Shown here piece after piece: positions 45,870 through 55,894 of a stretch of DNA of 64,000 nucleotides (position 1 is its first letter; each line of letters starts with the position of its first letter). The notes under the pieces are model-generated. The model ran no database searches. It worked only from the letters and a program-made list of their open reading frames with translations, and was not told where the DNA came from. The stretch comes from Seiridium cupressi (taxonomy: Eukaryota; Ascomycota; Sordariomycetes; Amphisphaeriales; Sporocadaceae). The position numbers and the translations under genes are program-made. The stretch covers positions 248,001 to 312,000 of the forward strand of contig JARVKI010000018.1 in assembly GCA_036674765.1 (NCBI GenBank), given 5' to 3'.

Positions 45870-46484
45870 ATTGGTAACAATATCTGCTGAGGTATCATGA
45901 GTCAGAGGTTGTAATATAGAACTTAGTTGGGGTAAAGATGTCGGGGATACTTTGGCACCTCATGATGCAACCCCTTCTTTTTTAAGGTACTGTTTGCCAT
46001 TGGGGAGTGGTGGAGTATGTGGGGATCATGGGGGATGGTCATTGTCTAGTGGACGCGTCTCGCGGCGATTATGCGGAGTGAAGGCGGGGTTGGCACCATA
46101 AACCCTCGTAACGAGGGTCTAGCTGGCATGTTTTCAAGTAACAAGCAATACTTTCGGGAGAGTGCCGTCCGCATTGGCTGGCCACTGCTGAAACTTGGGC
46201 TTGAGTGTGCTGCGAGCAATACATATCGTGGAGGAAGTGGCGGAAGAATGTGATCCTATCTGAACCACTTCGACCTACTTTCGCTGGAGGGTATTGACGC
46301 ATGGGAGTTTACGGAGATTCTGGAGGTATAACCGCGAAGTAGATGAAGAACGATTTGAAGTTGAATTGGCCCCAGTAATACCAAATGAAGAGGTTTACTG
46401 TACAAGCCGATAAACGACAACTAAAAGAATAACTACATACGTTCACAGGATAGCTCTCGGTCTGACTCAATATCCCACCGTCAT
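45870..46484. other. Intergenic between dehydrogenase and lactonohydrolase genes
   Basis: About 600 nt that should hold the dehydrogenase promoter. No gene was recognised. Confidence 0.45.
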
Positions 46485-48108
46485 TTACTCGATAAAGTCG
46501 GCACCAGAAGCAGCCAGAGTAGCGTAAAAGAGATCTGTCTCTGCAGCTATAACCATTCTCCCTTCACCGGCAAACCTGAAGTTGGCTGAAGTTTCACCCA
46601 GGTAAATCTTGCCAATCAACTTGCCTGATGGATTCCAGACCTGGATGCCATCACCCGTACCACCATAAACATTACCCTTCGCATCGCAATGAACACCTGT
46701 TCGAAGTTAGCAACCTGTGCGAAACTTGGCTCACGCAACTGGGTAATATCTTCCCATCTGGAATGCCCGAATTGACATAGGCAAAGAGTTTGCGATTCTC
46801 AAACGTGCCATCCGGCATGACATCAAATCGGTACCTAGATAGCATGATTAGGTTTCGGCTTTACCTGGTTGAAAATTATTCCAAGAGTCAAATACTTACA
46901 AGCTTGACGGCGCAGTAAGATTCCAACCCCAGAAGGCGGCGTTCGCTCCTGTATCAGCCACATAGGCGTAGCCAGTGTCAGGAGAAAAGGTGATTCCTAG
47001 AGAGGATCAGCTATATGTAAATGTAGCCAGACACTGGACTCACCATTTGGGAGATGAAAACCGTCGGCAACAACTGTCACAGCACCTGTAGCTTCATTGT
47101 ACCTATACACCTGGTTCGGCAGACCTGGTGCAGGACGAAAGTTTTGCAGGTACCCATATTGTGGATCGGTAAAGTACAGATCCCCATTTCTTGGATTGAC
47201 TGCAGCATCATTTAGAGCGTTGAACTGACGGCCGAAATAGTTATTCACAAGAACTATGTGCTGTTAGTACCAAATGACTTGCTGTGTGCTGCGTCGGAGA
47301 GACGCTGACCAGTAGTATTGTATGGCTCTTGTGGATTCATGGCGATGATCTCAGACGGAATATTGTTGCCTTGCCCTTCTGACATGTACACAAACTGACC
47401 CTTGTAGTTTGTCGCTCCTGGAGAACCGTGTTAGGAGTAGGAACAAATAGAATGAATGAAGTTCTCACCATTGGGATTGATGACCATAGGGTTGGAGTCA
47501 ACAGTGGTCACATCAACTAGTCCGCTCGCATTGCGCTGGTCCTTTACTGCAGCTGCTTGAGAAAGCGAGATCTTTGATATGATACTGGACTTATTCAAGC
47601 CGGTCCCAGCTGCTGGAGCACCGGCATTTTGTGCGATGAATACTTCATCTGTTGGAGGATACCTGGATACAGAATTATCACTCGCGCGTCAAACGTCGTC
47701 AGAATCGAGTTTACATACCACAATACAGCTTCATGAAACAGTGGATCTTTGCCAGAATGAGCAATAAGGGTTAAAGTTGGGTCTGGTCCAATGATGGCCA
47801 GGAACTCGTCATCGTAGATATGAAAGGGTCTCTCCAACCACGATTCCTTATCTGTTCCCGGAGGTATGAAAAACTGCCCTTGTGTTAACAACTACTGAAA
47901 AAGAGAGGCCGGGGACATATACAGTAGTAGCGTTGGACTCAGAAGGGGGCAAAACGGCCGGCAGCACATTGAATGTCTTCTGATCTATCCTCTGGGCTTG
48001 TGAGGGGACATCTACCCATGAAAGGTTCCGAGGCTGGATTGTTCCAGCAAAGGTACTAGGGAAAAGCCCCGAGGCCAGCATGAGCGTGTTGATTCTGGAG
48101 ATGAACAT
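46485..48108 (-). CDS. Secreted lactonohydrolase (SMP-30/gluconolactonase fold)
   Basis: Eight exons can be joined in frame to 424 residues: 48108-47923, 47891-47719, 47662-47469, 47417-47310, 47253-47044, 46996-46900, 46834-46740, 46696-46485. A signal peptide is likely (LMLASGLFPSTFAG). The six-bladed propeller family is shown by PFHIYDDEFLAIIGPDPTLT, NNYFGRQFNALNDAAVNPRN, GDLYFTDPQYGYLQ, GDGIQVWNPSGKLIGKIYLG and FAGEGRMVIAAET. The enzyme should open a lactone ring with a bound divalent metal, outside the cell or in the secretory path. Two junctions are odd: intron 1 would be only 31 nt, and intron 7 uses a weak GTTGCG donor. Each could instead mark a small frameshift. A TATA element lies 55-60 bp upstream. 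Confidence 0.82.
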
Positions 48109-49057
48109 GATGATTCTGTGCCTTCCATCATACTATGGACTTCTACAGGGAAGCACCAAGGCCTTATATATCCATTCGAAGTGCCCTGACCCAATTGAAC
48201 TACGACATCATTTGCCGCCGCCGGGAAATTGTGTAGTTCTCAGGAGCTGAGTCAAACGAGCACCTCTGGTTCCTTTCTCGACCATACAGTCCCCTGATAC
48301 TGAGGCCATAGGCGATGCTTAACCTCGCGCCTAAGCGAATCCGGTTAGTTGAAGATGCCCCGACCCGAAAAGCCGGTTTTCCGGGTCTACGTTTCCTGGG
48401 GTAAGTGCCTCGAGACGAGGTTCTATGCGACTAAAAATGACAGACTTGACTAGTCCTGCACGGAGAAGTTTCTCTTTTGTTTGCAACAGTTCTTGCATTA
48501 TGACAGAAAGCAATGGATTTTGACAATCTTACGTGCCCATTAAAGACTCGATCTAGACTTATTGCATGTCAAGTGACTGCGTGACTATAAGTGCTACGTT
48601 AGCGATGCATAAACTTCACGGCCGGATCAATGCGCCATTTTAGTGATTGAAGATTTGAGGCATACTTGCTTCCACGGGGCAGAAGATCCGTTGGAATATG
48701 CGGCCACAGACCGTAGTAACCGGCTCATCTTGGTGCACGTCTTGATGTGGACCACGGTTCCCCTCTGAGGGGCGTCGCCATAGTCTCTACGATGACGACG
48801 AACAACAAAGAACGGTCACTTCTAGGTCTTTCGCGGACAAGGGGTTTCGGGGCTTCGGCTTTCATTAATCATCTTTAGTCGTCAGAGAGTTATCACAAGG
48901 CTATTATTCTCGCTTTGTCTTCTGATACATGGATAAAACCCTACCTGGCCCGACTGTTGCTTGTCTAAACAATTTGAAGCAGAATCACATTTAAAGTACA
49001 TTTAGTTGACATCTTTCCCCTCCTAACACGAAGACTTTCATCTAGTAAACTCCCAAG
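48109..49057. promoter_or_regulatory. Divergent intergenic region
   Basis: About 950 nt between the lactonohydrolase start and the small plus-strand gene at 49058. Apart from the TATA box near 48168 nothing specific was recognised. Confidence 0.45.
48164..48171 (-). promoter_or_regulatory. TATA box of the lactonohydrolase gene
   Basis: The minus strand reads ATATATAAGG about 55-60 bp before the lactonohydrolase start codon, a position suited to a core promoter. Confidence 0.55.
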
Positions 49058-49387
49058 ATGTCGTCTATTCGTTGCGCCGCCACCACCAGGACCGTCCGCC
49101 GAGCGGATACTGGTTGCATGGTGTACATCGACGCTGGAGCGATCCCGACCGGCATGCGTCACGGTATCGAACATTGCCCCTGCGTCAAAGCTCATGGTCC
49201 CGAGGAATTCGACGAGATGGTTTCGACTATCAAGTCGTTTCTTGCTGAGGACGAAGGTAAGCATGCCGTCTTCGATGCTAAGCCTAGCGTAGAAATAGCC
49301 CATGTGCTCCTGGGCATTGGTTCGAAGCAGGAGCGGGCTTGGCGCAAGAACAATAAGAATTGGTGGTCGTCTGTGTTCGCTAAATAG
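49058..49387 (+). CDS. Small hypothetical protein, 109 residues
   Basis: Open frame with a fair start context (CAAGATGTC). It has four cysteines (6, 20, 40, 42, the last two as CPC), an acidic helical part (PEEFDEMVSTIKSFLAEDEG) and a basic, tryptophan-rich C-terminus (ERAWRKNNKNWW). No signal peptide or membrane span and no family that I recognise. Codon use looks coding, with G or C favoured at third positions. It is kept as a likely but unproven gene. Confidence 0.5.
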   Translation: MSSIRCAATTRTVRRADTGCMVYIDAGAIPTGMRHGIEHCPCVKAHGPEEFDEMVSTIKSFLAEDEGKHAVFDAKPSVEIAHVLLGIGSKQERAWRKNNKNWWSSVFAK

Positions 49388-49743
49388 GTATATTGGGTAC
49401 AGCAGGGCTGAGCGAAAGGAGTCAATGCGAATAGACTCATGTCAAGATGCTAGAAGTGAGGAGGACCATTGCCGATATCTATATATATATGTTTGAGATT
49501 TTCCGGAACTGGTCTTTCGTCCAGTGTAATCCAATCAGAGAGGTGATTCTTAATTACAATATCTATATACCGTTTAAATCAAGTGCAGAGAGGTGATGCC
49601 ACACCCGCGATCGATTCTAATACATGAAAAAACTGTGCCACTAGATGGGCGAGGTCAACGATACCACAGTGAGTCGTCAACAAAGATATTGGCCCGCTAT
49701 TGGTCCGTCTGTGGCCACTGATCTTCAAGTCTTGTAACCAGAC
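49388..49743. other. Intergenic between convergent genes
   Basis: About 350 nt. It contains a short TA-rich run near 49480-49492 and no gene. Confidence 0.5.
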
Positions 49744-51682
49744 CTACGCCTTGTCTCCGGTAGGACGGTCGTCAAGAGTGTCTAGCTGATCCCCACCCTC
49801 TAAGCCCGGAGAGCTGTTGTCTTTGTTCGGTACTCCCTGTTTAACCGCATCTTTCTTCATGCTGCGCCATTCCATCGCTAGCGCTCCGAACAAATTGAGG
49901 CATACTATAATCAGTCCGGCCCGGAACACTTGCCTCAGCGACTCGTTATACGCATCCAGTATCGCTGCCCTGCTGGAAGTGGGGAACTTGGTTAGCGATG
50001 TTATCCCGCTATTCTGGATCATGTCAGGGCCAAATCCGGGAACGGATGACAGGCGATGGGTTAGTTGATTGTCGAGAACGTTCTGTCCAACTGAGACGAA
50101 GATGGCGCCACTAAGCAGTTGAGAGAAGAACATGAGTGACGAGCCAATGGGAATGTCGGACTTTGGTAGCACAGTCTGTACAGCAAGGTTAGGGACCTGG
50201 GAAGTAGCTCCTAGGCCAAATCCGTACAGGATCTGGTATCCTACTAACTTAGGTGCAGATGTGTTGATCTGGAGGGTGTTCAACAAGCCAGCACCCACGC
50301 TCATGAAACAGATACCGATGATCATCAAGGGCGTGTAGTAGCCTATGTGATGGATCAAAAAGCCTGACGACATCGAGGCAGCGACCAGAGAGATGACGAG
50401 CGGGAGGGTGCGGATACCAGAGTCGACTGCTGTCAGGCCTTGGACGGCTTGAAACCAGATGGGAAGATAGTAAGCTGCGGAGTTAGCCAATGAATCTAAC
50501 ACCAAAGATCAGTGGGACATACTAAATAGCATTGAAAGCGATCCAACACAGAGTGTTGAGAAGAAACCAGCAAGGATGCTGCACTGCAAAAAATCCCGGG
50601 TGGAATAGTGGCGGTCTTTGGGAGAAAGATCTGGACCATAATAAATCCAATCATGAAAGCGCCGGCTAGGACAATTAGGACGATAACTCGAACGCTGTTC
50701 CACTATTAAAATATTAGTGTTATTACTCCTATTATCATAAAAAGGTTGAAGCCTACAGCATACGTCGAGCCACCCCATTGCGGCACGAAGATTAGACAGA
50801 TGGAACCCGGCACAATTAGGGCGGTACCATAGAAGTCCAACTGTGCCAGCCTCGACTTCACAGGGAGTTTCGATGTTTCTTGGCCAGGAATGTTCAAGAG
50901 AAACCAGATCAGCACCATAGCCACGCCTCCAAAAGGTAGGTTGATATAAAAGCACCATCTCCAGGTGACTTTCGACGTGAATGCCCCTCCGAGTAACGGT
51001 CCAGCTACCGACGCAAGACCAAACACAGCACCGATCATGCCCTGATATATCGGTCGTTTCTGTAGAGGCACTGCGTACACAATGATGATGACCTGAGGCA
51101 AGAGTTTATTAGTTATAAATTGACTCTCGACCTCGTGTGCTTCCTCTGCGAGACTTACCACGCCGCTGATGATCCCAGCCCCTCCTAGCCCGCCAACGGC
51201 CCGGCCGACAATGAAGACAGCTGATGTCGGTGCTGCTCCGCATACGGCGGACCCAACTTCGAAGAGGAAGACAGAACCCATAAAGGTGTTTTTTATGCTG
51301 TAGAAGGAGTAGATATTTCCAAAGAGGAGTTGGAAGGCACATGTCATCAGAAGATAAGCAGAACCATACCAGCCAATATCGGTGGCGGAGCTGAACTCGT
51401 CCGAAATTTGTGGAATAGCTGTGGTGATAACCGTGCGGTCCTGATATTTTGTAAGAAGCTATACACAGAGTGGATGGATTCGAGTTGTATGTTACTAACC
51501 AGAGATACTAAAAACATGCTAACAAAGACGGATGTGAGAATAAGGCCGAGTCTCAGTCCAGAAGGGTACGCCGCGGCTTCGCTAGAATCTGTCTGGGCAG
51601 ACGCAAGGTCCGGAGTCTCTTTTGGCTTTTCATCACCAGGGACAGACATCGGTTCCGACGCTCCAGTCTTACTGGGAGCCAT
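49744..51682 (-). pseudogene. DHA14-type MFS drug-efflux transporter with one-base frameshift
   Basis: Five exons (51682-51500, 51440-51159, 51092-50757, 50702-50523, 50474-49744) follow the 14-span drug:H+ antiporter family. Landmarks are LDRTVITTAIPQISDEF, GWYGSAYLLMTCAFQLLFG, GRAVGGLGGAGIISG, TWRWCFYINLPFGG and YYLPIWFQAVQGLTAVDSGI. All splice sites are good, but exon 4 is one base short: the frame changes inside a run of six T (coding strand, 50587-50592) at IPPGIF, where the family continues LQCSILAGFF. One more T would give a 570-residue protein. This is either a recent inactivating mutation or a sequencing error in the homopolymer. It is divergent from a Zn2Cys6 regulator at 52357, a frequent transporter-regulator pair. 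Confidence 0.8.
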
Positions 51683-52356
51683 TACAGTTACTCTAGTACC
51701 TCGAATAAAAGAAAATCGAAGAAAACAAAGGTATCGAACGCGGAAGGATTTGAAAAATTTGTCTGAGAACCAATTGCTCAATCAGGAGATCGGACGTTAT
51801 GGCTTAGAACCAGAGGGAGAGGAAGTGAAGGAAGTTTCTTATTTAATACTTCGAAAGTAAACTAACAACCATGGTCCTCGGACAAGCTCACCCTCGATCG
51901 GACGACCGAAAGGAATCCCCTGTTGTCTCATTATTACACAGCATGTACCATGTTCGATGGCAGGATAACCACCTCCCGACACTGCCCTCTAACAGGGAAG
52001 GGGGCTTATTGCGGACCAGGTGGCAAAGCGCACCGATGGGGAAATTCATTCGCCCTTTTTACATGTAAATTTCCGAAAGCATTGAGTATGCTAGCTGCTG
52101 ATCGGCTCACTGACCACATGATAGGTCATTGAGCCGGTATAGTAGCTCATGAACTCGGTAGGATCGGGTCCGAGACGGCCTACGCTAGTCCATATTTGGG
52201 TCCGACGGCCCCGAAGTCTGCTGTCTCCATCCTCAGTGTGCCTTTTCAATCCTCCACTTACAAACTCAGATGATTTGATTTCTCAGGTCGTTGCGCTGTT
52301 TGATTTTCGAAGTAATTCATATTAGGTCCCAGTTCTAAAGCGTGTCCGATACCACC
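51683..52356. promoter_or_regulatory. Divergent promoter between MFS and Zn2Cys6 regulator genes
   Basis: About 670 nt. It contains CGG-N4-CCG at 51899-51908 and two copies of a GGGTCCGA...CGGCC element at 52167-52181 and 52199-52211, 32 bp apart. Each copy holds CCG and CGG half-sites of the kind bound by Zn2Cys6 proteins, so they could be sites for the regulator encoded next to them. Confidence 0.5.
52167..52211. repeat. Two direct copies of a CCG/CGG element
   Basis: GGGTCCGAGACGGCC (52167-52181) and GGGTCCGACGGCC (52199-52211) differ only by a two-base insertion. They start 32 bp apart, about three helical turns, and lie 150-190 bp before the regulator start codon. Confidence 0.6.
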
Positions 52357-54590
52357 ATGGCGTCACCTTCACCAGCCGGTCGCAAGGGTCCGCATAAATA
52401 CGCCTGTTCACTTTGTGCTCGCCGCAAGGTCAAATGTAACAAAGACGATCCATGCTCCAATTGCTTGAAAGCTAAAAAGGAATGCTTTTATGAGTTTCCC
52501 GCCGCTCAGCGTCCCCGGAAGAGAGCTGCAGACGAAGATCTAACTACACGGTTGGCAATATATGAAGATTTGATGCGACAACACAATCTTGACTTCAGTC
52601 GCTATACTCACACCTGGGTCCCTTCCTTATCGAACTTCAGTTTCGATGAGAGCCACCATAAAAGTTCGATGTCCGTGAAATCGGCGACGACTCGTCCAGA
52701 CTACGAGATTGGCGTTTCCGAGAATACGACGACAGAGGTAGAGAGGTGAGGCCACCAAGTTATAAGAGTGGATTTCTCTCGGAACAATAACAATCTTACT
52801 CTCCACTCAGGTGCTTATGGTTTAACATAACTACAGAGGTTTGTTATCATAAGACGCTCTAATTGTCAAAGTCTAACGTCTTGCGGAAAGCTCAAGTATC
52901 CTCCTATCCAAAGCTTACGGCGCAAAGACGACCCGCTTTGGCATCCCACACCACCACTTCAGTTTGCATATCCCAGTGACCTACCTGAACTGCGAGACCT
53001 GCATCCCCAACCCAGAAATATCTTCCCACTTTGGCAGATATTTGTTGACAAGGTCCACCCTATCACGAAGATTGTCCATGCTCCAACTCTCCAGCAACGC
53101 ATCTTGGAGGCAAGCTGGGATATTCCGAAAGCATCAAAATCTTTGACTGCGATCATGTTTGCGATCTACACTCTCGCCATCACGCCGATGACTTCTGATG
53201 ATTGCAAAACCCCCTTTGGCGAGAGCCGTGACATCTTACTGATGCGGTATCGAGCTGCGACAGTGCGGGCTCTTCTCGCAGCCGAATTTTTGACCACGAA
53301 AGAGCTCGAGGTTCTCCAGGCACTTGTTCTATTTCTTCTGGCGGATCCAGAGTCTGAAATGACTTGCGTGCTCGCGGGCTCTGCGATGAAGATAGGCCAG
53401 AGAATGGGTTTATACCGAGAAAATACAGACCCCAGGATGCCGTTCTTTGAGAAGGAAATGCGAATCCGTCTTTGGTGGCAGCTCCGTTGCATGGTTTCTA
53501 GAAGTGGCAGTCTCTGCACCCCGGGTACCAGCCTGCCCTTGGAATCCGAGTTTGGCGATATCCGTCCCCCGCTCAACGTCAACGATGTGGATCTGCGTAC
53601 GTACCCTCCTAGCACGCTTTCTACCTCTTTGAAGTCAAGGCCGGAGTGAGACAATGTCTAGAGAATCAAGAGTTTCTGGCATTGGTTTCAACATTCGTAT
53701 AACTTGTCCGTGAGAGTAGTTACTAACTTCAAGTCAATACAGATCCAGATATGGTGGGACCTCCTATCGAACACGATGGTCCTACGGAAATGTTGTGCGT
53801 CTTGTTAAAATTTGAAGTATTCAACTGGCTTCGCCACTCCCCCAAAGCTTCCAAAGTATTTGATAACATCATTCATGGCCCCGCAAGAAACAAGATGTCA
53901 GTGAGTTTGCAAGACGGGAAAAATGCTATTGATGAGTTGGAGGAGCTCTACCAGAAGAAATACATACGCAATTGCGACGAGCACATACCTCTGCATGGAC
54001 TCACGCAAACCATCGCAAATCTTTCTCTAGCACGAATGCGGTTCAAGATCCATCACCCCCGGTGGCGGGCTGCCGCTAATGATGGTGAGATACGTATGAC
54101 GCGCGAAGAAAGCGACATGCTGTTCAACCCGGCCGTGGATTCGTTGCATCTTGTGGACCTAGACTTGCGCAGCAAATTTTCGTCGCACTTGTTCACCCAC
54201 ATGACCTTCCGGTTTCAATTCGATGCTTACATTTACGTCATTAGCGACATGCGACGCAGGAGCTGCGGCGACCGGGTAGCGATAGCTTGGAATCTGGTTG
54301 TGCAACTTTACAATGAAAACCCCGAGCTCATCAACAATGAAGACAATACTTTCTTCATCGCACTGGGTGACTTGACTTTGGAAGCTTGGGAAACCCGCAG
54401 AAAGGAGCTGGTTCATGGCCAAAGCACTCGAAAATTCGATCTAATGCCGCATTTCATGCAGCTGTTATGGGACAAGAGAGAGAACCGAGATGTGAACTTG
54501 ATACAGAATCCTCCCGAGCTTGATGTCTTGGGTTTAGCGGACAACGTTGATTTAAATTGGGAATACTGGAATGACTTCTTACAGTTATAA
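52357..54590 (+). CDS. Zn2Cys6 transcription factor with fungal_trans domain
   Basis: The ATG at 52357 has an ideal context (ACCACCATGG). The zinc cluster at about 16-43 is regular, C-x2-C-x6-C-x5-C-x2-C-x6-C (CSLCARRKVKCNKDDP, then CSNCLKAKKEC). Exon 1 ends at 52745 or 52737. The next exon is in frame from about 52836 to 53596 and starts the regulatory domain: DPLWHPTPPLQFAYPSDLP, NIFPLWQIFVDKVHPITKIV, then AGSAMKIGQRMGLYRE. The last exon is 53743-54590 and ends NVDLNWEYWNDFLQL. The first intron is not settled: only a GTAGAG donor with the ACTACAG acceptor keeps the frame open. It faces a DHA14 transporter gene and probably controls it, by analogy with such pairs. Confidence 0.8.
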
Positions 54591-55187
54591 AAGCAGCGCC
54601 ATACTTGTACATTCTGCCTATTTTCAAGCCCCGCACAATAAAACCGCCAAACTTAATGTTCCAGAAAGTAGTGCATATCACAGCCGTATGCTTTACTGCG
54701 GATCGCGGTTCTCTGGGACGAAGCAAAGTTTATTGCCCTTGGAGACAAGTTGGAATGAGTATTCCATCCTATTTGTTGCCATAACGACAGTGTTGCGAAT
54801 AGCAAAATGTACCAAACCCAAATATACGATGTTGTTTCAAAGTAACTTTTTACGTTACTAATTGACAAAGACCTTTCTTAGTGTGGCCTTTGAACCATGC
54901 AGGTATGAGATGATGAGATTAACAATGTAGCTTCGAGAAAACACAAGTTGCTGTGTGACCTTTCAGAAGACCTTGAACAAAGGATAGAATATCGTATTTG
55001 CATCAGGATAGCCCGTTCCATTATCTTCGCATGTGAATATAAGAACGGAGCGGCGGTCTACAAATATGACGCTGATTGAAAGCGGTCCACCATATCTACC
55101 CCTCAAATCCTTTTGAAGCAATCTATCCAGCAACGCATCAGTCTAGATAGGAACAGCAGTTTCAACACAATAAACGAGGTCGAAGCA
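54591..55187. promoter_or_regulatory. Upstream region of the histidine phosphatase gene
   Basis: About 600 nt without a gene. A TATAAG element near 55038-55043 lies about 145 bp before the phosphatase start. Confidence 0.4.
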
Positions 55188-55820
55188 ATGTCTCCACGTA
55201 TCTACTTTATGCGTCATGCTCAGGGTTATCATAATCTGCATCAACAATATGATATCCCTGATCCGGAACTAACTCCCCAGGGAGAGCAGCAATGCCTCGA
55301 TATTCATAACCAGACGGAGGAATTCCAACAAAGACTGACCCACCTCATCTCGTCTCCCTCGTTTCGTTGCATACGCACAGCGGCCATGTCCTTCAGAGAC
55401 GTCGCTTACCAAGGGTCGATGATCATCCTCAATCCGGACATCCAAGAAATTCAACCCGCCGCTTGCAACATCCCGACAGACTTAAACAGACTGGATGACA
55501 TGTGGGGCGATTTCATCAACGCCAAGTTACTTGAAGGGGTCAATTATACAGACCGCAGCCCGAACAGCCCCTTTCACAAAAACTACCAAGCTGTCCTAAA
55601 TCGTGCTCAGAAGGCTCGAGTATGGCTTCGGGAGCTTTGCCGTGAGTTTCACGAGACTAAAGGCAAAGATGCCGAGATAGTAGTGGTGAGCCATGGGTCG
55701 TTCCTTCCTTTTCTCACTGGCAACGTCCTTCCCTGGGACAACTGTCAGATTCGCGCGTACAAATTTATTGACCCTTCTGGTCACGACCATGAGGCGACAC
55801 TTGAGTTGATTCTTGAATAA
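55188..55820 (+). CDS. Histidine phosphatase family protein (phosphoglycerate mutase-like)
   Basis: Single exon of 210 residues from the ATG at 55188. It opens with the RHG-type motif (IYFMRHAQGYHNLH, with nucleophile His10 next to Arg9), continues with LTPQGEQQC and SSPSFRCIRTA, and has the second catalytic histidine at about 169 in VVVSHGSFLPF. The fungal group with this pattern comprises small phosphatases of unclear substrate rather than glycolytic mutase. It is cytosolic, with no signal peptide. It lies between two regulator genes. Confidence 0.9.
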   Translation: MSPRIYFMRHAQGYHNLHQQYDIPDPELTPQGEQQCLDIHNQTEEFQQRLTHLISSPSFRCIRTAAMSFRDVAYQGSMIILNPDIQEIQPAACNIPTDLNRLDDMWGDFINAKLLEGVNYTDRSPNSPFHKNYQAVLNRAQKARVWLRELCREFHETKGKDAEIVVVSHGSFLPFLTGNVLPWDNCQIRAYKFIDPSGHDHEATLELILE

Positions 55821-55894
55821 TTAGAGTAATCGTCGAGCGAGAGCGGAGTTAGGTGAGTCCACTTTTATACATGAATTAGAAATACAAAACTATT

